Assembly (NCBI RefSeq): GCF_042646125.1
Contig: NZ_JBHRSW010000014.1
Coordinates: 186,001 to 250,000 of the forward strand
Length of the DNA stretch: 64,000 nucleotides
Direction: 5' to 3'
Source: Glaciecola flavus
GTDB lineage: Bacteria; Pseudomonadota; Gammaproteobacteria; Enterobacterales; Alteromonadaceae
Shown here piece by piece: positions 8,313 through 16,112 of the stretch (its first letter is position 1; the number at the start of each line of letters is the position of its first letter). Below the pieces are notes generated by a model that was given only the letters and a program-made list of their open reading frames with translations, searched no databases and was not told where the DNA came from. A program made the translations under genes and the position numbers.

Positions 8313-8431
8313 TAGTCCGATATTGGCAGATGCCCGATATAAAAATATATTTTTCATGGATGAAAAATTTAAGCGTACACGGATGTAATTGCAGCGGTTT
8401 TTAAATCGGGGGATCTGCCAATATTGGACTA
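8313..8431. repeat. Long hairpin element, copy B (degenerate arms, shared core)
   Basis: Left arm 8313-8338 and right arm 8405-8431 (TAGTCC-ATATTGGCAGAT-CCCGAT pattern) pair with one substitution and one extra base. The enclosed 66 nt keep ATTTTTCATGGATGAAAAAT exactly and a diverged second hairpin, TACAC-GG-ATGTA, in which a T-A pair of copies A and C is replaced by C-G. The arms are unrelated to those of copies A and C. It lies between the ToxR-like regulator and phrB, ending 113 nt before the phrB start. Being the most degraded copy, it is probably the oldest. Confidence 0.85.
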
Positions 8432-8481
8432 GGTGTTTCGCCCCAATTGCCATTACTGATGCGCCTAAAAAAAACACAAAA

Positions 8482-8507
8482 CGATCGAATTAACAGTTTG
8501 ATGAGTA
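8482..8507 (+). promoter_or_regulatory. Candidate promoter motif CGATCGA-N16-GTA upstream of phrB
   Basis: CGATCGA at 8482-8488, a 16-nt spacer, then GTA at 8505-8507, 38 nt before the phrB start. The same motif and spacing stands upstream of cry-DASH (4732-4707, minus). Both are preceded by an A-rich CACAAAA stretch. This could be an alternative sigma factor promoter that joins the two photolyase operons in one light or singlet-oxygen regulon. Confidence 0.4.
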
Positions 8508-8544
8508 AGTATTGCAAAACATTGTTTAAGGAAAATGTCTTTGC

Positions 8545-9972
8545 ATGGCAAAAGCGTTAATGTGGTTTAGGCAAGACCTAAGAATAACGGATAATCCTGC
8601 CTTGAGCGCGGCAGTTGAAATGGGGGAGCTTATCCCTGTTTATATTCATGATACGTCTTTGAGCCAGCCTAATGAACCAGGTAGTGCGTCGAAGTGGTGG
8701 CTTCATCACGCTTTACGCGATTTGGCTGGCAAGTTTAACCACAAGTTAATCGTTAAATCAGGAAAGCCTGTAGAAGTGCTGCTAGCACTTTGTGAAGCGC
8801 ACGATGTCGAATTTGTTGTCTGGAATAGAATGTATGAAAAATGGGCGAGGCAAAGAGACACACAAATTAAAACAGTGTTAAAAGAACAAGGTATCAAGGT
8901 AAAAAGTTACAATGGCAGCTTGTTATGGGAGCCAATGACAGTCTCAAAAGCTGACGGTACGCCATACAAGGTCTACACCCCTTATTATCGCAAAGCTTGC
9001 CTAAATCAACCTAGCCCACGATACCCTTTAGCTGTACCCAAGTACACCATCCCCAGCGATATCGAACAAAATGCGATAAACAGTATCGACTCCTTAGCCT
9101 TGTTGCCCAGCATAAATTGGTATGACGGCTTTGAATCTCATTGGTCAGTTACTGAGGAAGCGGCGAAAACGGCATTGCAAACATTCATTGAAGGCGCAAT
9201 TTTGAATTACGAAGATGATAGAAATATCCCGTCACTTAAGGCTTGCTCGCGCCTCTCTCCCTACTTGCATTTTGGTCAAATTTCGCCTAACCAAATATGG
9301 TATGCCGTACTCGACAAATTTAATGGTGATATGTCTGACAAAGGCGTTGATACCTACCTTAGTGAAATCGCATGGCGCGAATTTTCGTATTACCTCTTGT
9401 ACCACTTCCCTGAGATTCAGCAAGTAAACTTTAACGCCAAATTCGACAATTTTGCGTGGCAATATGACGATGCTGTATTTTCGGCTTGGACAACGGGACA
9501 AACAGGCGTTCCGATTGTTGATGCGGGCATGCGTGAGCTTTGGAAAACTGGCTATATGCACAATCGAGTAAGGATGATTGTGGCTTCGTATTTAGTTAAA
9601 AACTTACTCATCGACTGGCGAAAAGGCGAACGTTGGTTTTGGGATTGTTTATTGGACGCAGATACAGCGAGTAATGCGGCAAGTTGGCAATGGGTGGCGG
9701 GTTCTGGTGCAGACGCTGCGCCTTACTTTCGAATATTCAATCCCGTATTGCAAGGCGAAAAATTTGATAAACAAGGCGAGTACGTAAAAACATATTGCCC
9801 TGAGCTAGTAAAACTGCCACAAAAATATATCCACAAACCTTGGGAAGCGCCTGCCACTGTGTTGTCGGAGGCTCAAATTACACTCGGCGAAGACTACCCA
9901 TTTCCACTCGTCGATTTAAAACAATCGCGACAACGAGCATTGGATGCCTTCGCGGCAATAAAAGAGGCATAA
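8545..9972 (+). CDS. phrB: Class I CPD photolyase
   Basis: 475 residues, the family length. It splits cyclobutane pyrimidine dimers in DNA using blue/near-UV light and FADH-. The N-terminal antenna domain starts MAKALMWFRQDLRITDNPAL. The FAD domain carries ACSRLSPYLHFGQIS, EIAWREFSYYLLYHFP, GVPIVDAGMRELWKTGYMHNRVRMIVASYLVKNLLIDWR (in pieces) and ASNAASWQWVAGSGADAAPYFR, the class I hallmark with the W-Q-W electron-transfer region. The start is the first in-frame ATG after AAGGAAAATG. It leads an operon with the FeS photolyase (2-nt gap) and a DUF2256 gene. Confidence 0.95.
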   Translation: MAKALMWFRQDLRITDNPALSAAVEMGELIPVYIHDTSLSQPNEPGSASKWWLHHALRDLAGKFNHKLIVKSGKPVEVLLALCEAHDVEFVVWNRMYEKWARQRDTQIKTVLKEQGIKVKSYNGSLLWEPMTVSKADGTPYKVYTPYYRKACLNQPSPRYPLAVPKYTIPSDIEQNAINSIDSLALLPSINWYDGFESHWSVTEEAAKTALQTFIEGAILNYEDDRNIPSLKACSRLSPYLHFGQISPNQIWYAVLDKFNGDMSDKGVDTYLSEIAWREFSYYLLYHFPEIQQVNFNAKFDNFAWQYDDAVFSAWTTGQTGVPIVDAGMRELWKTGYMHNRVRMIVASYLVKNLLIDWRKGERWFWDCLLDADTASNAASWQWVAGSGADAAPYFRIFNPVLQGEKFDKQGEYVKTYCPELVKLPQKYIHKPWEAPATVLSEAQITLGEDYPFPLVDLKQSRQRALDAFAAIKEA

Positions 9973-9974
9973 CG

Positions 9975-11525
9975 ATGGCAAAGTTATGTCTTATTCTCGG
10001 TGATCAACTGTCTCTAGATACGTCTTCTTTGCAAAAGATTGATCGCAATAAAGACTGGGTATTGATGGCAGAAGTGCGTGAAGAAGCGAGTTACGTCAAG
10101 CACCACAAAAAGAAAATCGCATTTATCTTTTCGGCTATGCGGCATTTTGCAGAAAAACTAAAATCAGCTGGATACCAAGTCAACTATGTCGAATATCAAG
10201 ACAAACATAATAAAGGTAGTTTGTTTGAACAACTAAAGGTATTTGCGTCTAGCCATGCTCTTGACGAGATTGTGATTGCTCATCCAGCGGAATACCGATT
10301 ATGGGAAGCAGTAACTAAATGGGAAAAGCGGCTAAAAATCAAAGTCACCATCACTGAAGATCTGCGCTTTGTTGCAGATAACGGTGAGTTTAAACGCTGG
10401 GCAAAGGGCAGAAAACAACTGCGTATGGAGTATTTTTATCGTGAGATGCGCAAAAAATACAATGTACTAATTGAGAAAGAGGGGAAGGGCGCTCAACCCA
10501 CTGCTGGAAAATGGAACTATGACAGCGAAAACCGCCAAGCCTTGCCTAAAAATACATCTATTCCCCTGCCGACTCAATTTGCTCCTGATGACATCACGCA
10601 GGGTGTGATCGACTTAGTTGCAACAGAATTTAGCCATCATTTTGGTGAATTGGCAAATTTCCATTACGCGGTTGATCGAGAGCAAGCGCTGCTCGTGTTA
10701 AATGAATTTATTGACGAACGTTTACCTCGTTTTGGGCAGTACCAAGATGCCATGAGTCAAAATGAGCCATGGTTGTATCATTCTCACTTAGGCTTATACA
10801 TCAACACCGGTTTGCTCTCGCCAATGGAAGTAATTCGGGCGGCAGAACAAGCTTACGAAGATAATAAAGCGCCGTTAAATTCAGTGGAAGGATTTATTCG
10901 TCAGATCCTTGGGTGGCGAGAATATGTACGTGGGTTTTATTGGTATTTGATGCCAGATTATAAAGACGAAAACTATTTTCATGCGACACGCACTTTACCC
11001 AGTTTTTTTTGGTCAGCTAAAACAGACATGAATTGCTTAGCGCAGTGCATCAGTGACACCAAGGCCAATGCTTACGCACATCACATCCAGCGTTTAATGG
11101 TTATTGGTAATTTTGCACTGCTCACTGGCCTATCACCAGAAGCAGTCAACGAATGGTATTTGTTGGTATATGCCGACGCGTATGAATGGGTTGAATTACC
11201 TAACGTCAGTGGCATGGTCTTGTTTGCAGATGGCGGTAAGCTTGCCAGTAAACCTTACGCAGCAAGTGGTGCGTATATCAACAAAATGTCGAATTATTGC
11301 CAGCATTGTAGTTATTCGGTTAAACATAAAACAGGTTCACAAGCGTGTCCTTTCAACTATTTGTACTGGCATTTTTTGATCAAACACAAGGATAAGCTAT
11401 CCAATAATCCTCGCATGGCAATGATCTATCGCACGCTACAAAAAATGGATGAGAAACACGTACAGACCATGCTTGATGATGCTGATATATTTTTAGCCAA
11501 ACTAGACAATAATGAAGAAGTCTGA
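9975..11525 (+). CDS. Iron-sulfur photolyase/cryptochrome (prokaryotic 6-4 photolyase, FeS-BCP)
   Basis: 516 residues from the ATG at 9975, 2 nt after phrB stops, with AAAGAGG as ribosome site. The N-terminus MAKLCLILGDQLSLDTSSL is typical of the FeS bacterial cryptochrome/photolyase class (Agrobacterium PhrB, Rhodobacter CryB). Four cysteines match the [4Fe-4S] ligands: C354 (TDMNC), then C442-x2-C445-x12-C458 (YCQHC and QACPF), the same spacing as in PhrB. AYAHHIQRLMVIGN and FADGGKLASKPYAASGAYI are further family landmarks. Characterised members bind FAD and a ribolumazine antenna and repair 6-4 photoproducts. The last 14 nt overlap the DUF2256 gene. Confidence 0.95.
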   Translation: MAKLCLILGDQLSLDTSSLQKIDRNKDWVLMAEVREEASYVKHHKKKIAFIFSAMRHFAEKLKSAGYQVNYVEYQDKHNKGSLFEQLKVFASSHALDEIVIAHPAEYRLWEAVTKWEKRLKIKVTITEDLRFVADNGEFKRWAKGRKQLRMEYFYREMRKKYNVLIEKEGKGAQPTAGKWNYDSENRQALPKNTSIPLPTQFAPDDITQGVIDLVATEFSHHFGELANFHYAVDREQALLVLNEFIDERLPRFGQYQDAMSQNEPWLYHSHLGLYINTGLLSPMEVIRAAEQAYEDNKAPLNSVEGFIRQILGWREYVRGFYWYLMPDYKDENYFHATRTLPSFFWSAKTDMNCLAQCISDTKANAYAHHIQRLMVIGNFALLTGLSPEAVNEWYLLVYADAYEWVELPNVSGMVLFADGGKLASKPYAASGAYINKMSNYCQHCSYSVKHKTGSQACPFNYLYWHFLIKHKDKLSNNPRMAMIYRTLQKMDEKHVQTMLDDADIFLAKLDNNEEV

Positions 11526-11640
11526 ATTACCCGAGAAAACCTGTCCAGTATGTCACCGACCCTTTGTATGGCGAAAAAAGTGGGCGCGTGATTGGGATAG
11601 GGTAAAGTACTGTTCCGAGCGTTGCCGCAGAAATAAGTAA
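11512..11640 (+). CDS. DUF2256 zinc-ribbon mini-protein
   Basis: 42 residues, starting MKKSELPEKTCPVCHRPF and containing two Cys pairs (CPVC and YCSERC) that make a small zinc ribbon, with a W-x-R-x-W-x-x-V-K-Y-C core typical of DUF2256. It is too short for most gene finders. The ATG lies inside the 3' end of the FeS photolyase gene (14-nt overlap), so it is co-translated. DUF2256 genes are often found beside photolyase/cryptochrome genes; the role is not established. Confidence 0.88.
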   Translation: MKKSELPEKTCPVCHRPFVWRKKWARDWDRVKYCSERCRRNK

Positions 11641-11796
11641 CACCGAATAACACTCGACTTGCGCGATAGATGACCGCGTTTATCAATGATGCTCAGAGTA
11701 TATCTTCATTACGCAATCGAACGGTCCAGGCATTGTATCTCACTGGACAGCATTGCTTGTACTGAGGTCAGGCTATATACAAAACCGGAGTCAATT

Positions 11797-11817
11797 GGCA
11801 GTAAACAGTTTACTGCC
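11797..11817 (-). terminator. Perfect palindromic hairpin at the end of the DUF3135 gene
   Basis: GGCAGTAAAC-A-GTTTACTGCC, 10-bp perfect arms with a single-base centre, overlapping the stop codon of the minus-strand DUF3135 gene. It has no T-run, so it may protect a 3' end or serve as a protein site instead of a classic terminator. Confidence 0.35.
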
Positions 11818-12169
11818 GAAATTTAAGTACTTTAGCACCGTTGCCTTGATCGTATTGATTCTGACAAGCACTGTCCGCAAACTGCTGGTTATAACCCTTA
11901 TTGCCAGTCAGCTTGTTCAAGTGATAGCGCATATTGTCAAAGGATTCGTGCATCATCTTAGAAATCTGCATGTAGGCAGCAAAAGGCGCATCTTTGTTTG
12001 CTGCTCTTTTGGCATCAATTTGAAATTGTAGACCTCTTAGGCGTCGCTGAGAGTGAGGTGAAGCCCGTTTGAAAACTTTTTCGATTTCACTTTGGCGCAC
12101 TTCTTCAAACTTTTCTGGATCGTTTTTTGCCAAGTCACTGAGATAATCAAAATCCAATTTTTTAAACAT
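11810..12169 (-). CDS. DUF3135 domain protein
   Basis: 119 residues, helical and charged, starting MFKKLDFDYLSDLAKNDPEK and containing RRLRGLQFQIDAKRAANKDAP and MHESFDNMRYHLN, the pattern of DUF3135, a small cytoplasmic family of Gammaproteobacteria without known function. No membrane segment or signal peptide. It stands alone on the minus strand, convergent with the photolyase operon. Confidence 0.75.
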   Translation of the reverse strand: MFKKLDFDYLSDLAKNDPEKFEEVRQSEIEKVFKRASPHSQRRLRGLQFQIDAKRAANKDAPFAAYMQISKMMHESFDNMRYHLNKLTGNKGYNQQFADSACQNQYDQGNGAKVLKFRQ

Positions 12170-12494
12170 CTACTGCTCCGTTTTTAGGATTTATTTTGGC
12201 TATATTTCTTTAAAGTATTGATACACAAAACAAAGTCGTCATCGATCCATCCATGGGACTCCAAAAAGGTATTCATGCCTTTTTGGCTTTGCATTGTGTT
12301 TACCAACATTTAAAGGGGACATAGCTTTGTTTTTGTTTTCTTTATCCTATGGCACAAATCGTTCCAATCTGAAATTTGTATAAATATTAATATGATACAA
12401 AAAGTAATTTGGAGAGAATTTTAAAAATGTAAAAAAAATCGACAGTACATATTTTACTTTACACAGCTGAAATTCATCTTTTGGATGGCAGAGT
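12170..12494. other. AT-rich intergenic region
   Basis: No coding region is visible. It holds a hairpin at 12261-12286 and a very AT-rich 3' half. It lies between the DUF3135 start and the DUF3307 stop, both on minus, so it must contain a DUF3135 promoter. Confidence 0.5.
12261..12286 (-). terminator. Terminator-like hairpin downstream of DUF3307
   Basis: CCAAAAAGG-TATTCATG-CCTTTTTGG, 9-bp perfect arms with A/T-rich stem. It lies about 210 nt after the minus-strand DUF3307 gene. The hairpin after proA (29088-29112) has a very similar sequence. Confidence 0.45.
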
Positions 12495-13232
12495 CTAACT
12501 ATCAATGAGCCAACTCACCAACAGCCCTACAGTGAGTGCTGAGGCAATACTCATGAGCGTTCCCAGCATAATGTATTCCGTCAGTTTTCGGTCTTTTTGC
12601 TCGCGCATGTCACCAAAGCGAAACACACTTTTTGCAGCAAGTAAAAAACCGACACCTGTGTATTGGCCAGCCAAGACTAAAATTAGGACAAGATATCGCT
12701 CTAAGATGCCAATGAACTCTCCCGCACGACTTAACCCTTTTTGCTTTTCATTTTTTTCAAAAGACTGGGTGTAGGGAGAAAGACTCAAATAAATGATAAA
12801 AGACAAGGGCTTACTGATAAAAATCAAGGCAGCAAAGATGACTAAAATATCGATGCTCAAAAATGCTTTTATACTGTTTGTGGCATGTTCTAAGGTGGTG
12901 CCATTTAGCCATGCGCTTACTACAGCGAGAATTATAAGGTGCGCCACTTGGTCAATTAAAAAAGCACGAATAGAAAACACTTGGTAGGTTTTCCAAATAT
13001 CAATGGCGTAGTGACTGAGTACAATGCTAAATAGCGCGATAAAATATGCTGTAGACATGCCATCTAACAGCACAAAGAGCAGAATAGCATTTAAAGCCAA
13101 GTGCACTAGCACGTGTTTTAGCAAACCGATACTTTTAATTTTGTATTTGATTTTTGAATTAATCCACTCGTCTTTTTGTAGAAAAAAATCTGCAAGGAGA
13201 TGGACAATCAACAATGATAAAAAAATGCTCAT
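12495..13232 (-). CDS. DUF3307 integral membrane protein
   Basis: 245 residues with about seven hydrophobic helices, starting MSIFLSLLIVHLLADFFLQK, the DUF3307 hallmark (VHLLADFFLQ), then HVLVHLALNAILLFVLL and SHYAIDIWK. Conserved His/Asp in the early helices suggest metal or ligand binding, but no activity is known. The start overlaps the last base of the SatD-like gene, so the two are translationally coupled. DUF3307 and SatD-like regulators are a recurring gene pair. Confidence 0.8.
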   Translation of the reverse strand: MSIFLSLLIVHLLADFFLQKDEWINSKIKYKIKSIGLLKHVLVHLALNAILLFVLLDGMSTAYFIALFSIVLSHYAIDIWKTYQVFSIRAFLIDQVAHLIILAVVSAWLNGTTLEHATNSIKAFLSIDILVIFAALIFISKPLSFIIYLSLSPYTQSFEKNEKQKGLSRAGEFIGILERYLVLILVLAGQYTGVGFLLAAKSVFRFGDMREQKDRKLTEYIMLGTLMSIASALTVGLLVSWLIDS

Positions 13233-13876
13233 TAGCGCTTATCTCCGCTCGATGGAACCACTTGCTCTTGCTTTAGCTGAGTCACATTTGCCTCGTAAGT
13301 ATCGATAAAAGCTTTAACTAAGTCGCTGTTTGCGCGCTGTAAATGGGTATTGACATTTTGTCGTGTCATATTCAAGTGTTTGGCGATGGTTTGCTGGTCT
13401 GGAAACCCCAATTTGATATACCAATACAAGGCTTGAGCTTGTTTGCTTGTAAGGCCATTGAGTAATGCTTGCATAAATTGACTGGGTAGTGCCATGGTGT
13501 ATGTATCAGAAATAAAATCCACTAAAAAGCCGCTGCGCTTTAGTTTATCCAAATGCCGGCCAGAAGCGATGTACACTGCTCCCATTTTGTCCTCCTTGGC
13601 TTGGCTGCCAACGAGTAAAGACTGCGTGAGTAAGGTATGATGTGCAGGCAAGGCTATGTATGTTGCAAGACGAACAAGCAGACTGATACGCACTGCGTAT
13701 TCTGCCTGAAAATAAGTGACCTGATGCGCGTCGCCTCGAAAACGCTCAAAAACCAGCGTATATCGATCTTTGTTGTCAGTGAGTTCATTATCTATCGCAT
13801 TACTCACTATCATGAAATCTTCATGTGTAAGCTGCGTAGAATTTACCAAGTCTGCTGTTTCTACAGCAATAATCAT
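13232..13876 (-). CDS. SatD-like regulatory protein with C-terminal HTH
   Basis: 214 residues. The N-terminus MIIAVETADLVNSTQLTHED fits the SatD family, whose beginning resembles the D-x-x-x-S-T region of nucleotide-cyclase-like folds. The C-terminal third has a sigma-70 region 4/LuxR-like helix-turn-helix (LTSKQAQALYWYIKLGFPDQ, then TIAKHLNMTRQNVNTHLQRA). It is probably an autoregulator of the pair with DUF3307 and possibly of the divergent symporter gene. Two inverted repeats lie in the 146-nt divergent promoter region. Its signal is unknown. Confidence 0.75.
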   Translation of the reverse strand: MIIAVETADLVNSTQLTHEDFMIVSNAIDNELTDNKDRYTLVFERFRGDAHQVTYFQAEYAVRISLLVRLATYIALPAHHTLLTQSLLVGSQAKEDKMGAVYIASGRHLDKLKRSGFLVDFISDTYTMALPSQFMQALLNGLTSKQAQALYWYIKLGFPDQQTIAKHLNMTRQNVNTHLQRANSDLVKAFIDTYEANVTQLKQEQVVPSSGDKR

Positions 13877-13932
13877 TTGACAAGACCCTGTATCATGTAA
13901 TGATATTTAGCATAATCTATTTGGCTTTAAAA

Positions 13933-13950
13933 GCAAATATATTTGTTTGC
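13933..13950. promoter_or_regulatory. Second, weaker inverted repeat in the SatD/DASS divergent promoter
   Basis: GCAAATATATTTGTTTGC has GCAAA...TTTGC ends and repeats the half-site of the nearby perfect palindrome at 13957-13984. Two related sites 24 bp apart suggest cooperative binding by one regulator. Confidence 0.45.
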
Positions 13951-13956
13951 ATTTTG

Positions 13957-13984
13957 TTTTAGCAAATAAATCTATTTGCTAAAA
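13957..13984. promoter_or_regulatory. Perfect 12-bp-arm palindrome, candidate operator
   Basis: TTTTAGCAAATA-AATC-TATTTGCTAAAA, perfect 12-bp arms, in the divergent region between the SatD-like gene (starting at 13876, minus) and the DASS symporter gene (14023, plus), 38 nt before the latter. The best candidate for a binder is the adjacent HTH protein. Confidence 0.65.
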
Positions 13985-14022
13985 CAAGTGTTGTTAACAA
14001 CCTACTCAAACAAGGACGTCAT

Positions 14023-15432
14023 ATGTCGACCGAAAATACATTGGAGCAAAGCAGTGTTAAGCGCCATATGCTATGGCTTGGTCCCTTACTGGCATTACTG
14101 ACCTACCTTTTATGTCGTTCGCAAAATATGCCTGACATTGCTGCGCTTACTGCTGGCATTGCTATCCTGACAATAGCGTGGTGGGTGACCGAGGCTCTGC
14201 CTATCCCTGTTACTTCCATTTTGCCCTTTGCTTTATTGCCTTTATTCAATGTATTAACGCACAAAGATGTATCAGCCGCTTTGGGCAGTCATGTCATATT
14301 ATTACTGATGGGCGCGTTCATACTGTCAAAAGCACTAGAAAAATCTGGGGTACACCGACGTCTCGCTATTTTAATGGTAAAACTAATTGGTACTTCCAGC
14401 CAAAAGCGCATGGTTTTTGGGTTTATGTTAGCCACGGCGATTATCAGTATGTGGATTTCAAATACTGCGACAGTCTTGATCATGCTACCCATAGCCTTGG
14501 CTTTACTTGCGAGTGTTGATGACAGAAGGCTCAAAATTGCCTTGGTTCTTGGTATTGCTTATGCTTCCAGTGTGGGCGGTTTAGGTACGTTGATTGGTAC
14601 GCCGCCAAATGTGATTTTCGCGGGTATTTATGAAGCGCAAAAAGGCGAAGAATTTAGCTTTGTCACATGGATGATGATTGGCATTCCTTGCGTACTCATT
14701 GCTATTCCAATTATGAGCCTCTGGCTAACGCGAAATTTATCCGGTCCATTTCAAGGGCACTTACCTGCACAAGGGCCATGGCGAGCTGAAGAAGTAAGAA
14801 CACTTATTGTCTTTTCAATTGCTGTGCTAGCATGGATCACAAGAAAGGCTCCTTTTGGCGGTTGGAGTGAGCTATTTAATATACAATTTGCGGGTGATAG
14901 CACTGTTGCCCTGACAGCCGTAATTATCATGTTCATGATCCCAAATGGGAAAAAGGGAAGGTTGTTAGACTGGGATACTGCGGTCAGTATTCCATGGGGT
15001 ATGCTGTTATTATTTGCTGGCGGCATAGCACTGGCCAAAGGGTTTACGGCATCAGGCCTAAGCGAAATTATTGGTCAGGGTTTATCAAGCTTTACCGCTT
15101 TTCCTTTGGTTGTCACCATTTTGCTTTTGTGTCTGTGCGTCACTTATTTAACAGAAATTACCAGTAACACGGCAACGGCTACACTGCTTATGCCAATATT
15201 ATACTTAGTTGCCATTCAATACGGGGTTGACCCAGCTGTGCTTATGATCCCAGCCGCAATGGCCGCGAGTTGCGCGTTTATGCTTCCAGTTGCCACCGCG
15301 CCAAATGCTATTGCTTATGGTACAAATGCCATAGAAATTACGGATATGATAAAAGAGGGGGCTGTTTTAAGCTTTGTTATATCTATTTTAGTTGGCATAA
15401 TAACTTACAGCTTAATGCTATATGTAATATAA
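14023..15432 (+). CDS. DASS-family sodium:anion symporter (SLC13-like)
   Basis: 469 residues, polytopic. It carries the two S-N-T substrate/sodium motifs of the DASS family, MWISNTATVLIMLP and EITSNTATATLLMP, and the PPNVIFAG hairpin segment (GTLIGTPPN). These transporters import dicarboxylates, sulfate or related anions with Na+, fitting a marine bacterium. The substrate cannot be told from the sequence. The gene follows a strong ribosome site (AAGGACG) and a perfect palindromic operator candidate. Confidence 0.92.
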   Translation: MSTENTLEQSSVKRHMLWLGPLLALLTYLLCRSQNMPDIAALTAGIAILTIAWWVTEALPIPVTSILPFALLPLFNVLTHKDVSAALGSHVILLLMGAFILSKALEKSGVHRRLAILMVKLIGTSSQKRMVFGFMLATAIISMWISNTATVLIMLPIALALLASVDDRRLKIALVLGIAYASSVGGLGTLIGTPPNVIFAGIYEAQKGEEFSFVTWMMIGIPCVLIAIPIMSLWLTRNLSGPFQGHLPAQGPWRAEEVRTLIVFSIAVLAWITRKAPFGGWSELFNIQFAGDSTVALTAVIIMFMIPNGKKGRLLDWDTAVSIPWGMLLLFAGGIALAKGFTASGLSEIIGQGLSSFTAFPLVVTILLLCLCVTYLTEITSNTATATLLMPILYLVAIQYGVDPAVLMIPAAMAASCAFMLPVATAPNAIAYGTNAIEITDMIKEGAVLSFVISILVGIITYSLMLYVI

Positions 15433-15470
15433 AGCTTGGCTCTAGCCATCATTAAGAGAACTACTTATAC

Positions 15471-15914
15471 ATGCACATATATGTTGATGCCGATGGCTGT
15501 CCAACAGTCGTAAAGGATATAATTTGTCGCGCGGCAGAGCGAAGAAAAATCACCACACTATTTATTGCCAATCACTACATAAAATTACCTCCCTCGTCAC
15601 ATGTAAAAAGTGTACAAGTGTCTGCAGGCTTTGATGTTGCTGACAACGAAATAGTTAAACGCTGTGAGTCTAATGATATTGTCATTACATCGGATATACC
15701 GCTGGCCTCTGAAATTATTGAAAAACAAGCACAAGTCATCACGTTTAGAGGCGAAACTTTAGATAAACAAAATATAAGAGCTAGACTCAATACCCGCGAT
15801 TTTATGGAAACAATGCGGGCGAGTGGCATACAAACATCGGGCCCCGCGCCTTTTGGACAGAGAGACAAAAAAGCCTTTGCCGATACTTTAGATAGACTAC
15901 TCGCACAGAGTTGA
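15471..15914 (+). CDS. yaiI: YaiI/YqxD family protein (UPF0178)
   Basis: 147 residues. It starts MHIYVDADGCPTVVKDIICR, the UPF0178 signature with a PIN-like D-A-D-x-C-P motif, and continues with DIVITSDIPLASEI and RGETLDKQNIRARL. The family looks like a PIN-type nuclease fold but no activity is proven. It lies 38 nt after the symporter gene on the same strand and may be cotranscribed. Confidence 0.92.
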   Translation: MHIYVDADGCPTVVKDIICRAAERRKITTLFIANHYIKLPPSSHVKSVQVSAGFDVADNEIVKRCESNDIVITSDIPLASEIIEKQAQVITFRGETLDKQNIRARLNTRDFMETMRASGIQTSGPAPFGQRDKKAFADTLDRLLAQS

Positions 15915-16112
15915 TGCTACTTATCCAGAGTGTAGGTTACGTAAGCGAAACTTGGGATAGTAATACAACATTGATATTAAAACGTGCTAATACGGGGTAG
16001 GGAGCCACGCTTCCCAACTACAATATCTCAATTACAACATCTTAAATAATTATTTGCGTTATTTTATCTTTTCGTCACACAATATGCTGAATGCCATCGT
16101 CAACTCTCATTT

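Noticed and set aside
11719..11755. GTCCAG...CTGGAC inverted repeat as terminator between the convergent genes
   Set aside because: Only a 6-bp stem with a long loop and no T-run; too weak to call.
12495..13876. DUF3307/SatD-like pair as a phage defence system
   Set aside because: No nuclease, NTPase or effector motif in either protein, and the neighbours are housekeeping; nothing in the sequence supports defence.
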